NCBI GenBank assembly: GCA_039030555.1
Contig: JBCCDY010000014.1
Location: 1 to 64,000 of the forward strand
Direction of reading: 5' to 3'
DNA from: JBCCDY01 sp039030555
Lineage (GTDB): Bacteria; Bacteroidota; Bacteroidia; Cytophagales; Cyclobacteriaceae
Length of the DNA: 64,000 nt
The position numbers and the translations under genes were made by a program. Shown piece after piece: positions 35,273 to 43,699 of this stretch. The number at the start of each line of letters is the position of its first letter. Position 1 is the first letter of the stretch. Under the pieces are notes generated by a model. That model did no database searches. It was not told the origin of the DNA and saw only the letters and a list, made by a program, of their open reading frames with translations.

Positions 35273-36835
35273 CTAAGCTTTACGAATAGAAGAATAAAGT
35301 TTAGCCAATGCTGTCGCACACCGTTCTCCATCCATAGCAGCAGAAACGATACCTCCAGCATATCCGGCCCCTTCACCGCAGGGAAACAATCTTTTTATAC
35401 GAATATGTTCACAAGTTTCCCGATCACGGGGAATTTTTACGGGCGAGGATGTTCTGCTTTCTACACCTACAATGACAGCTTCTTCCGTTAAATAGCCTCT
35501 CATTTTTTTACCGAACGATTTGAATCCTTGTTTTAAGCTGTCTGAAATTAGCTTTGGAAACAAAGAGGCGATATCATGATCGATCAAACCCGGTTGGTAG
35601 GAGCATTCCGGAAAGCTGGATGATGAACGGTTATGGATAAAATCCGTCAAACGTTGGGCAGGTGCTGTTTGAGAATGGCCAGAAGCTTTTCCAGCCTTTT
35701 GTTCTATCTTTTGCTGGTATCTTAAACCTTCTAATGGGCTTTGATCTCCAAAATCAGATTGATCTACAGTAACCACAATTCCTGAGTTGGCGTATTTTGA
35801 ATCCCTCCGAGAAGGGCTCATTCCATTCACAACGACTTCTCCTTTTGAGGTGGCAGAAGGTACAATGAAACCTCCAGGACACATACAAAAAGAGAAAACG
35901 CCCCGTTTCTTTCCTGCTTGTTGTACCTGATCTACGACAGCGTATGAAGCTGCAGGAAGGTATTTCCCCCTGTCCTTTAGTTTGTATTGAAGCCGGTCGA
36001 TGAGTTGTTGTGGATGTTCCACACGAACTCCAATTGCAAAGGGCTTGCTTTCTATTTCAATTTTTTTTCTGTCTAATAGTTCGAAAACATCTCTAGCTGA
36101 ATGTCCAGTAGCCAGAATCACACCTATCCCGTTGACTTCGGAACCATCTTCTAAAACTACTCCCGTTAGCTCGCCATTTTTAAGTTTTAGATCGACGACT
36201 TTGGTATCGAAATGTACCTCTCCTCCTCTACTAAGGATTGTCTGCCGCATGTCTGCAATAAGCTTTGGAAGTTTATTCGTGCCAATATGTGGATGAGCAT
36301 CAATAAGTATCTCCGGGTTCGCCCCGTGTGCTACCAAGATTTCTAAAATTCTTTGCAGATCTCCCCTTTTCTTGGAGCGTGTGTATAATTTACCATCAGA
36401 ATACGTTCCCGCCCCTCCCTCTCCAAAACAATAATTGGATTCCGGGTTTACAATATGTTTTTTATTGATGTTCGCTAAGTCTCTCCTTCTGGCTCTTACA
36501 TCTCCTCCTCTTTCCAGAATAATGGGCTTAAGCCCTAGTTCAATCAGTTTTAAAGCAGCAAATAAACCAGCAGGCCCACTACCGACAATGATTACCGGGT
36601 CTGCTTGTTCTACCTGATTTTCAGGCTTGATATATTCTAATTGGTGAACAGGATCTGTGATTGATTTGATCGAGCCTCTTACCCGCACTTTAATGCCTTT
36701 CCTTGCATCAATAGATCGCTTCTGAATTTCAAATCTTTCTTCAGGAGCTAAATGGAGCTTTTTTTGCAAACGATTTTCCCAACCTTCGGAAAAAGCCTCT
36801 TCCGGCGTTAAAACCAATTCTTTCAGATCATTCAT
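35273..36835 (-). CDS. FAD-dependent oxidoreductase (uncharacterised dehydrogenase family)
   Basis: A 520-residue flavoprotein. The FAD-binding loop is PVIIVGSGPAGLFAALKLIE near residue 82, then FGEGGAGTYSDGKLYTR, ATGHSARDVF and the C-terminal CGEGAGYAGGIVSAAMDG. It matches a widespread uncharacterised family of FAD-dependent dehydrogenases with a roughly 75-residue N-terminal domain (EERFEIQKRSIDARK). Substrate unknown, cytoplasmic. It is upstream of nothing obviously related, and a 44-base gap separates it from the membrane-protein gene at 36880. Confidence 0.92.
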   Translation of the reverse strand: MNDLKELVLTPEEAFSEGWENRLQKKLHLAPEERFEIQKRSIDARKGIKVRVRGSIKSITDPVHQLEYIKPENQVEQADPVIIVGSGPAGLFAALKLIELGLKPIILERGGDVRARRRDLANINKKHIVNPESNYCFGEGGAGTYSDGKLYTRSKKRGDLQRILEILVAHGANPEILIDAHPHIGTNKLPKLIADMRQTILSRGGEVHFDTKVVDLKLKNGELTGVVLEDGSEVNGIGVILATGHSARDVFELLDRKKIEIESKPFAIGVRVEHPQQLIDRLQYKLKDRGKYLPAASYAVVDQVQQAGKKRGVFSFCMCPGGFIVPSATSKGEVVVNGMSPSRRDSKYANSGIVVTVDQSDFGDQSPLEGLRYQQKIEQKAGKASGHSQTAPAQRLTDFIHNRSSSSFPECSYQPGLIDHDIASLFPKLISDSLKQGFKSFGKKMRGYLTEEAVIVGVESRTSSPVKIPRDRETCEHIRIKRLFPCGEGAGYAGGIVSAAMDGERCATALAKLYSSIRKA

Positions 36836-36879
36836 GCGTAAGGTATTTATCCTTAAAAAGGGGTTTACCTTATTTTAGA

Positions 36880-37587
36880 TCAAAAGGTAAATCCAATTTG
36901 CAAAGATAATCTATTTACGGTTCGATCTTCTACAGTTTCGCTACCAAACTCTTCGAGATCGCCAAACACAAGTTCTACGGATTGTCTTTTGTACCCCAAA
37001 GAAATACTTACATCAACATTTTGAAGATGAACGTTAAGTCCGGTACCAGTTTCTAGAATCAAGCCTCCCGAACCATCAACCTCTTGCCCAAAACGCATAG
37101 CTTCATTAAACGTCCAACCATAACCAGAACCGAAATAGAAAAAAGGTGAAACCTGTGTTTTAGTAAAAAAGCTTTGAACTCTTAAGGTGACAGGAATTAT
37201 ATCGAAGTCATCGTAAAGGTCGATTCCGCTAAACACACCTAAAACAGCATATTGATTTAAACCATAGCTCAGCCCGTAAAAAGCACTGAATGAATGTACC
37301 TTTTCAACAGAACGCTCACCTGATAAGAGTCCTATTCCGAACTGTTGAGAAATGCCCTTAAAATGATCCTGACTAAAAGGGATCATTCTTATAACTTCAT
37401 TTGGTTTAATACTTAAAGTATCGTTTTCATGGTAGAACGCGTAGCTACAGTCGTTCTCCTGAAATTCTGCAGATACACGCTTGAAACGTGTTCCGTCTCT
37501 TAATTCAATGAGCTGAAATCTTTCTACCTGACTAAAAAGCTCTACTTGAAGGCATAGACCCAGTACTAGAAGATAAAGAATCCTCAT
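36880..37587 (-). CDS. putative outer-membrane beta-barrel protein
   Basis: A 235-residue protein with a signal peptide (cleavage near ELFSQ, residue 20). A short N-terminal domain with ELRDGTRFKRV and IKPNEVIRMIPF precedes barrel-like strands ending in NRLSLQIGFTF, with a terminal Phe as in outer-membrane barrels. It starts 5 bases after the LVIVD lipoprotein gene stop, so the two are very likely co-transcribed and may act together at the outer membrane. No family name can be given. Confidence 0.75.
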   Translation of the reverse strand: MRILYLLVLGLCLQVELFSQVERFQLIELRDGTRFKRVSAEFQENDCSYAFYHENDTLSIKPNEVIRMIPFSQDHFKGISQQFGIGLLSGERSVEKVHSFSAFYGLSYGLNQYAVLGVFSGIDLYDDFDIIPVTLRVQSFFTKTQVSPFFYFGSGYGWTFNEAMRFGQEVDGSGGLILETGTGLNVHLQNVDVSISLGYKRQSVELVFGDLEEFGSETVEDRTVNRLSLQIGFTF

Positions 37588-37592
37588 AATTT

Positions 37593-38933
37593 TTAGATTG
37601 AGGGGCCTGTTACATTGATTTGACTAATCAACTCCACAGATTCACCGTTATATCTATACTGGTATATTCCATCGTTACCTGTCAGCATCAAAACCCCATT
37701 AAGAGGAATGACATCGAAAGCATGGAAGTTATCGAAATGTTGAAGTAAAGTAATATCGTTTTCGTCAGATGCATCCAATACCTTTAAACCAGATTCCCCT
37801 TCGCATAAAAATAATCGGTTTCCGTCGATGCCAAGTCCGTGTGGATTGATCATACCATAAGACTTGATCAAAGAAGGGTTAGATAAATCAGAAACATCTA
37901 TCACATCTAACTGATTGGTAAAGCCCTGACAAGTGGTGCCAGATCTTAAGGTAACATAAGCTATATCTCCTTGAACAACTACAGGATCACAGCTGGTAAT
38001 ATGCGTATAAGTGGATAGAAACGACGGGCTTGTTGGGTTTGATATATCATATATATGCATACCATTATTAGCTCCTAAAAATAAATTATCATGGTAAGGA
38101 AAAATGGTTTCTATTCCCCAGCCCAGATCGGTGGTACTCGAAAGCGTAGGATCTGATCGGTTTTCAATACTGAAATTGAACATTCTCCAGGAATCAACTA
38201 CATACAATTGATTTTTAGCAATAGCAAACCGGGCAGCCGATCCTCCTACATTTACACCTGAAGTGGCAACACCGATAGCTGCTACTTCTGCAGCACTAGC
38301 TACGGAATTTGTTAAGACTCCACCGTCTGTTCTAAAGAATACAGCATCATGATAGTATATTTCAGGGTAAGAAGATCCTCCGCATTCGGATGAAATTTCA
38401 TTTTCACTGACAGCATCTACCCAATCAACAACTACTCCCTGTTCCGGTGTCGAAAAAAAACCCAGAGTACTCATATTCTGAAAAACATTTTCTAAGCGGT
38501 CGACTTCCTTTGGGTTAGACTTATCCGATATGTCAAGTACAACCAGGTCTACATAACTATCTGCATATAGGAAATTGTCAATAGATGCAAGTTCATAGTT
38601 ACCCGGAATATTTATAAAACCTTCCGCTATAGGATTTTCAGCATTTTGATTGTTTATGATATGAATACCTTTTCCAGGTTCGTTTACATAAAGGTAGCCG
38701 CTGTTGAAGTATATTTTTCCGGCTGCTTCTATTTCTTGTGGCGGCAAAACTTCAACAGACGCTCGTAGTTCTTCAAACGGCATATATACCGGTTCAAAAT
38801 AGCTGTACCGAACTGAACTCGTACATTCATCCGTGCATGACGATAAAAATAGTGTAGCACATATAAAGGCTACAATCATTCCAATAACTTGAAAGATTAT
38901 AGCTTTCCAAAGATCATTCCTTGTCTTTTCCAT
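37593..38933 (-). CDS. LVIVD repeat lipoprotein
   Basis: A 446-residue lipoprotein with LVIVD-type beta-propeller repeats, seen as VVLDISDKSNPKEV, MHIYDISNPTSPSFL, LDVIDVSDLSNPSLI and LKVLDASDENDI. The signal is long: ten polar residues, a hydrophobic stretch and lipobox FLSSC with Cys33. LVIVD proteins are surface propellers of unknown ligand. The downstream barrel gene lies 5 bases away. Upstream, on the same strand, a 33-codon gene (39010-39111) repeats this protein's signal sequence almost exactly. Confidence 0.88.
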   Translation of the reverse strand: MEKTRNDLWKAIIFQVIGMIVAFICATLFLSSCTDECTSSVRYSYFEPVYMPFEELRASVEVLPPQEIEAAGKIYFNSGYLYVNEPGKGIHIINNQNAENPIAEGFINIPGNYELASIDNFLYADSYVDLVVLDISDKSNPKEVDRLENVFQNMSTLGFFSTPEQGVVVDWVDAVSENEISSECGGSSYPEIYYHDAVFFRTDGGVLTNSVASAAEVAAIGVATSGVNVGGSAARFAIAKNQLYVVDSWRMFNFSIENRSDPTLSSTTDLGWGIETIFPYHDNLFLGANNGMHIYDISNPTSPSFLSTYTHITSCDPVVVQGDIAYVTLRSGTTCQGFTNQLDVIDVSDLSNPSLIKSYGMINPHGLGIDGNRLFLCEGESGLKVLDASDENDITLLQHFDNFHAFDVIPLNGVLMLTGNDGIYQYRYNGESVELISQINVTGPSI

Positions 38934-39009
38934 GGTTCGATAGTCTTTTTCCTTTTGACATCAGAAAAGACTAAAGGGTTGGAATTGACCACCGAATTCT
39001 TTGAGTTTT

Positions 39010-39111
39010 TTACGAATAAAAAAAGATTGTCGCACAAATGAAGGCAACAATCATCCCAATGGCCTGAAGCACAATTGCTCTAAGTAGCTCTCTTTTTCTT
39101 AGCATTATCAT
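39010..39111 (-). CDS. 33-residue membrane peptide paralogous to the LVIVD signal sequence
   Basis: A short reading frame (33 codons plus TAA) 76 bases upstream of the LVIVD gene on the same strand. Residues 10-33 align with residues 9-32 of the LVIVD protein and share IGMIVAFICAT, but a stop replaces the lipobox serine-cysteine. The DNA is roughly 70% identical over about 85 bases by eye. Many differences are silent or conservative, which hints at selection on the peptide. It may be a real one-pass membrane peptide with a leader or regulatory role, or a remnant of a tandem duplication. ATG at 39111 or 39105. Confidence 0.5.
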   Translation of the reverse strand: MIMLRKRELLRAIVLQAIGMIVAFICATIFFYS

Positions 39112-39596
39112 AATATCATTTCGTCTTTAGACAATTTCTATTGCAGATGGTTGAATGTGCCTACTCACTTTATTTATAGACACCTATTTAATTCTTAGGC
39201 ACCACATCTAGTATTTGTAAACGACGTTGTATTATACTCATGTGCTGCAATCTTATAGGATAAGCCATGATATCTATCTAAAGGAGTAGGTGTTGTATGC
39301 AGTTAAGTATCTAGTAAAATCTTATTCTCAAGGATTGCATCAAAGCGGGTCTTAAAACATCAATGATTGTTAAAGTTTCAATTTAGATCTCTTTAGCTCT
39401 GATCTTATTCGTTAATTTTTAATCAGAGGGTTTCAATTCCCTAAATAGGACGAACAAAAATTTATAAGGAAAAATCATCATCGGTTTTAATGCTAAAATG
39501 AGATTCCAATAAATACGGGTTATTATGAAAATGAATTTTAATTTCGTGTATAACATTATGGATAAAAAGCGCTAACTTGCGCCCTAACAATAATAT
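39112..39596. other. intergenic region upstream of the cold-shock gene
   Basis: 485 bases without a supported gene. CTCTGAT (39397-39403) and ATCAGAG (39422-39428) form an inverted repeat with an 18-base loop, of unknown meaning. A weak -7-like TAACTTGC lies at 39573-39580. Cold-shock genes often have long leaders, so part of this may be transcribed. No RNA family is recognised. Confidence 0.4.
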
Positions 39597-40049
39597 ATGG
39601 GCAGATCACAAGAGACATTTCACAAGAAAGAAGTAAGAAACAAAAAAGAAAAAAAGCGAAAAGAAAAAGCAGAAAAGAGGCTTGCAAAAAAAGATAAGGA
39701 AACCTCAGGAAGCTTAGACGATATGATCGCTTATGTTGATGAAAATGGTGTAATCACATCAACTCCGCCAGATCCCACCAAGAAAAAGGAAGTAAAATCC
39801 GAAAACATTGAAATCAGTGTTCCCAAGCAAGTAGCGTCAGAAGATGACGACGGCATTCACATAGGAACCGTAACTTTTTTCAATGACTCTAAAGGATATG
39901 GTTTTATCAAAGACTCAGAAACCAAGGAAAGTATTTTCGTTCACGCCAATAACTGTGTTGACGAGATAAAGGATAACAATCAAGTTAGCTTCGAAATTGA
40001 AATGGGTCAGAAAGGTCCAACGGCTGTTGAGGTTAAACTGGTTAAGTAA
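39597..40049 (+). CDS. cold-shock-domain protein with basic N-terminal extension
   Basis: A 150-residue RNA-binding protein. The cold-shock domain occupies about 86-150, with IGTVTFFNDSKGYGFI (RNP1) and ESIFVHA (RNP2). A Lys/Arg/Glu-rich helix (residues 8-36) and a linker precede it. This extended form is common in Bacteroidota. It probably unwinds or protects RNA, and the basic arm may add RNA or ribosome contacts. It stands alone, convergent with the GH13 gene. Confidence 0.92.
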   Translation: MGRSQETFHKKEVRNKKEKKRKEKAEKRLAKKDKETSGSLDDMIAYVDENGVITSTPPDPTKKKEVKSENIEISVPKQVASEDDDGIHIGTVTFFNDSKGYGFIKDSETKESIFVHANNCVDEIKDNNQVSFEIEMGQKGPTAVEVKLVK

Positions 40050-40059
40050 TCTTCGAACA

Positions 40060-40096
40060 CCAAAAAATAAAAGTGTTGATCGAACGATCAACACTT
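40060..40096 (-). terminator. intrinsic terminator of the GH13 gene
   Basis: Perfect 12-bp stem AAGTGTTGATCG / CGATCAACACTT with two central bases (40071-40096), followed on the minus strand by TTTTATTTTTT. It terminates the GH13 gene. The plus-strand side has no T tract, so it is probably one-directional. Confidence 0.85.
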
Positions 40097-40115
40097 CACA
40101 AATTCCTCTATTCAA

Positions 40116-41789
40116 CTACAGCTTATAAACTCTGGCCTCCCAAGGTTCCAGATCAGGCTCTGAAGATAGTTTATCTCTATTTTCATAATTCGATAGAAGT
40201 AGTCTTGCACTTTCAAGACCGTCGATATTCTTTAGTTCGAAAGTAGAACCCTCGCTTGATAGATTAAGGAGTACCAAAATTCTCTCCTCTTCTAACACTC
40301 GCAAGTACGCAAAGACTTTCGGGTTATCCTTATCCAGAACCTCCATCTCACCATACACCAGTACCAAATGTTGTTTACGAAGCCTGATAGCACTTTTATA
40401 GTAGCTCAAAACAGATTTCGGATCATTTACCTGCTTCTCGATATTAATATCTTTATAGTTCTGCGATACTCTTATCCAAGGTTGACCTGTTGTAAAGCCT
40501 GCACTTTCAGAATCATCCCACTGTACGGGTGTCCTTGCATGATCGCGACTTACCATTTTCTGTGAAGAAAGGAATTCGTCAGCTGTTTTTCCGGAATTAA
40601 TAGCTTCATCATAAGCGTTTAAAGTCTGAATATCCCTGTATTCTTTAATTCCCTTAAAATCGGTATTGGTCATTCCTATCTCGTCACCCTGATAAATGTA
40701 AGGTGTACCTCTTTGTGTGAGTAATAAGGTGGATAATAACTTGGCAGACTCTGTATGATAGTCTGAATCGTTTCCAAACCTGGAAACCATCCTTGGAAAA
40801 TCATGATTACCGAGGTATATGCTATTCCAACCATCACTAGACAGTACATTATCCCACTCAATAAAAATCCTTTTCATTTCGGTTAAATCCCATGGCTTTA
40901 TTCCGAAGAAATTATCATCGGGCCTATCGATTTTCATATGATCAAAATGAAAGACCATATCCAATTCGTTCCGCTCCCTACCTATGTATTTAAGTACATT
41001 TTCCGGGTATACCCCAACACCTTCTCCAACAGTAGCCACATCATACTGACTGATCACTTCTCTATTCATTTCGTTCAGAAATTCATGTAACCGTGGGCCA
41101 TTAGCATAAGCATCAACAATATCACCGTTGAAATCTTCAGGAAAACCAGGGAAATCCTGTTCTTTGGAAATGAATGGGATTACGTCCATTCGAAATCCAC
41201 TCACCCCCTTATCGAGCCAAAATCTCATCATTTTATAGACTTCTTGCCTCATCTGTTGGTTTTCCCAATTCAGATCAGGCTGTTTCTTAGAGAAAAGGTG
41301 CAGATAATACTCGTTGGTCAACGGATCCAGCTCCCAGGCCTTACCACCAAAGAAAGCTGTCCAATCATTGGGCTCTTTACCATCTATCGGAGCTTTCCAT
41401 ATGTAAAAATCTCTATAAGGATTGTCTTTCGATTTTCTCGACTCCTGAAACCACTGATGTTCATCAGAGCTATGATTAACGACTAAGTCTAACATTAACC
41501 TTAATCCCCTGATCTTCATCTCAGAAAGTAGGAGATCGAAATCATCCATACTCCCGAATTCCTTCATTATGCTATAATAATCCCGGATATCATAGCCATT
41601 ATCATCATTGGGAGAATCGTACATAGGACTTAACCAAATCATATCAATCCCTAAGTCTTTCAGATGATCCAACTTGGAAATGATTCCTTGTAAATCGCCT
41701 ACCCCATCTCCATTACTATCCTTGAAGCTTCTAGGGTATATCTGATATATGACACTTTCCTTCCACCATGTTTTGTGTGGTATATTCAT
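40116..41789 (-). CDS. GH13 alpha-glucosidase (oligo-1,6-glucosidase-like)
   Basis: A 557-residue cytoplasmic (no signal peptide) glycoside hydrolase family 13 enzyme. The conserved regions are all present: DLVVNHSSDEH, GFRMDV with the nucleophile Asp, ATVGEG with the acid Glu, and LGNHD with the transition-state Asp. It starts KTWWKESVIYQIYPRSFKDSNGDG like oligo-1,6-glucosidases and trehalose-6-phosphate hydrolases and hydrolyses short alpha-glucosides. Substrate range cannot be read directly. It lies near the sus-like locus that begins at 42307 but has its own terminator and is separated from it by the hpf-like gene. Confidence 0.94.
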   Translation of the reverse strand: MNIPHKTWWKESVIYQIYPRSFKDSNGDGVGDLQGIISKLDHLKDLGIDMIWLSPMYDSPNDDNGYDIRDYYSIMKEFGSMDDFDLLLSEMKIRGLRLMLDLVVNHSSDEHQWFQESRKSKDNPYRDFYIWKAPIDGKEPNDWTAFFGGKAWELDPLTNEYYLHLFSKKQPDLNWENQQMRQEVYKMMRFWLDKGVSGFRMDVIPFISKEQDFPGFPEDFNGDIVDAYANGPRLHEFLNEMNREVISQYDVATVGEGVGVYPENVLKYIGRERNELDMVFHFDHMKIDRPDDNFFGIKPWDLTEMKRIFIEWDNVLSSDGWNSIYLGNHDFPRMVSRFGNDSDYHTESAKLLSTLLLTQRGTPYIYQGDEIGMTNTDFKGIKEYRDIQTLNAYDEAINSGKTADEFLSSQKMVSRDHARTPVQWDDSESAGFTTGQPWIRVSQNYKDINIEKQVNDPKSVLSYYKSAIRLRKQHLVLVYGEMEVLDKDNPKVFAYLRVLEEERILVLLNLSSEGSTFELKNIDGLESARLLLSNYENRDKLSSEPDLEPWEARVYKL

Positions 41790-41935
41790 AGCTTTGATAT
41801 TTTATCTTTTAGATAAGGGTTAAATAAATTAAGCTGACAGAGCCAGAATTACAAACTACGATTTTACGGTTATTACTTGGAATCACCAATCGTCGGCAGA
41901 ATATTTGTTCCATATATTAAAAAGTCAAAAGTGAT

Positions 41936-42259
41936 ATGCAAAAGACAATAGAACCAGTCAATTTTAATGCTAGTCAGGACCTCATTCAGCGTATTGATGA
42001 AATGTTTGATGGACTGGATAAATACTATGACGAGATCATTAGCGCAGATATTTATCTGAAATCGTTAACAGAAACTCCTAAAAGTGAAAAACTTATGGAA
42101 ATCAAAGTTTTTCTTCCAGGCAAAGACCTGTTTATTGAAGAACAGGGCTCAGACTTTGTGACGGTAGCTCAGAAAGTATTTGACGTAGCTAAAAGAAAGC
42201 TCTCAGAATTAAAAGATAAAGCTAAAGACCGAAGAGAGCCTAGAGTTGATAAGTTTTGA
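41936..42259 (+). CDS. HPF/RaiA family ribosome-associated protein (short form)
   Basis: A 107-residue protein of the short hibernation-promoting factor / RaiA type, with a single N-terminal ribosome-binding domain: VNFNASQDLIQRIDEMFDGLDKYYD, VFLPGKDLFIEEQG and VFDVAKRKLSELKDKAK. No C-terminal dimerisation domain is present, so it should bind 70S ribosomes but could not by itself form 100S particles as long HPF does. It is convergent with the haloperoxidase-like gene, and a shared hairpin lies between. Confidence 0.88.
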   Translation: MQKTIEPVNFNASQDLIQRIDEMFDGLDKYYDEIISADIYLKSLTETPKSEKLMEIKVFLPGKDLFIEEQGSDFVTVAQKVFDVAKRKLSELKDKAKDRREPRVDKF

Positions 42260-42272
42260 TAATGACTTCAAT

Positions 42273-42311
42273 CAAAAAAGTAGTTACGATATATTTTTAA
42301 TCGTAACTACT
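42273..42311 (-). terminator. intrinsic terminator at the end of the SusC-to-haloperoxidase operon
   Basis: Perfect 12-bp stem AGTAGTTACGAT / ATCGTAACTACT (42279-42290 and 42300-42311), followed on the minus strand by a T run. The stem contains the TAG stop of the haloperoxidase-like gene. It ends the five-gene transcription unit running from 55143. Confidence 0.88.
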
Positions 42312-43674
42312 CCCCCTGCACGGAAATAATTTCCTCTTTTCTGGTTACTAGATTATTTACAACATATCTGCCCACCGCTTTGCCTTGTGTCACCCCGTTT
42401 TCAATAGCAGGCATATAGTGGATTCCTCCATACAAACGGCTAATTGCAGCCTCTGAAGATGCATCAAGGAAAGAGTTGAAACTCCTTGCTGGAAGACCAT
42501 ATTCTAGTTCAACCGTATCAACGAAGAAATATGATTCTCCAAGCAAGTCTGTTAAAACAATCGCCGCCGCAGAAGATATTACGCTATGTCCACTGGTATA
42601 TTCAGGAAAAGGCGGGGTTTGTAATAATGGTGTCCATTGTTCATCAATGTGTTGATTGATCACCGTCTCCGGTCTTATCACTATACTTCTCCATTTTTCA
42701 TCCCAGCAACTAATGAAAGCATCGGCCAAGGCTATTGAAACCCTGGTATAAGCTTCCACAGTTTCCATAAATGGAAGGCTATCTTGCCTGGTGACTACCG
42801 TTGTAATTCCCATCCAATGTCCCCCTGGAGTGATTTTCTTCGTGGCGAACATGGCGTGCCCTCTATGGGTAGAAACATAAGGGTTACAATCCCAGAACTT
42901 TGCTATTTCTTCCTGTTCATCTGATAAATTAACCGCGGTCTCATAAACCTCCAGGGTTTCTTTGTAAAACTGGCTTTCCTTATCAAGATCGAATGGAGTT
43001 GGTGGATCGGGGACGAATTGTGTTGCCGAATCTATTACGAAAGGCCTTATTTTATTCCAGTGCGGTTCAATTCCTTCCATATAATCGGGAGGAGTCGGTT
43101 TCCACAGATCCGGGTCATCTTGAATAGTATACTTAGGAAAGGTCCTTGTCTGCTTATAATTATCTTTATTAGCCCATGCTAACACATGGTTCGCTACTTC
43201 GTTTCCATATGCCAATGAATTATCAAATACTGAAGTGGGTATCCCACTATCAGATTTAATTTTTTTGTAAAGCTCTTCCTTAAAACTATCGATCTTGTTT
43301 TCTGAAAAAATTAAAGCTCTCCCAACCACATTAAAGGCATGTATCCCTGCTAAGTTGAAGTCAATCTGCTTAGTAGTATCTGGCCTTGGAACGCCATCAA
43401 AACCTGTAAGCTGTCCCTGAAGGCTTTCAAACCCAGGATTATTGTTCATCAACACCTCGTAGGCAGCGATATTTGGATAAGCATAAATCCTACTTGCAAC
43501 CGGGGGAGAGAAGATATCATGAACGATTACATCTGTAAGCTGTTTTACTGAGTTGTGATAATTAATCGCCTGGATATTATCTCTCTCATAATCAACACTC
43601 GCACACGCGAAAAACAATATTGCAAAAATCAGCAATACATAAAGTTTAAAGAGTATTCTTGGAACCTGAAACAT
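42307..43674 (-). CDS. vanadium-haloperoxidase/PAP2-superfamily lipoprotein
   Basis: A 455-residue lipoprotein (lipobox FFAC, Cys24) of the vanadium haloperoxidase / acid-phosphatase fold. The three oxyanion motifs are KWRSIVIRP (K327, R334), TSGHS (361-364) and SRLYGGIH (R413, H419). These residues hold vanadate or phosphate. The position four after H419, usually Asp, is Ala423. True haloperoxidase activity cannot be told from phosphatase activity by these motifs. It is the last gene of an operon with SusC, SusD and two FG-GAP lipoproteins, which suggests work on a substrate at the cell surface or in the periplasm. Confidence 0.88.
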   Translation of the reverse strand: MFQVPRILFKLYVLLIFAILFFACASVDYERDNIQAINYHNSVKQLTDVIVHDIFSPPVASRIYAYPNIAAYEVLMNNNPGFESLQGQLTGFDGVPRPDTTKQIDFNLAGIHAFNVVGRALIFSENKIDSFKEELYKKIKSDSGIPTSVFDNSLAYGNEVANHVLAWANKDNYKQTRTFPKYTIQDDPDLWKPTPPDYMEGIEPHWNKIRPFVIDSATQFVPDPPTPFDLDKESQFYKETLEVYETAVNLSDEQEEIAKFWDCNPYVSTHRGHAMFATKKITPGGHWMGITTVVTRQDSLPFMETVEAYTRVSIALADAFISCWDEKWRSIVIRPETVINQHIDEQWTPLLQTPPFPEYTSGHSVISSAAAIVLTDLLGESYFFVDTVELEYGLPARSFNSFLDASSEAAISRLYGGIHYMPAIENGVTQGKAVGRYVVNNLVTRKEEIISVQGE

Positions 43675-43699
43675 TCACAAAATTAATAATTAAAAAAAT

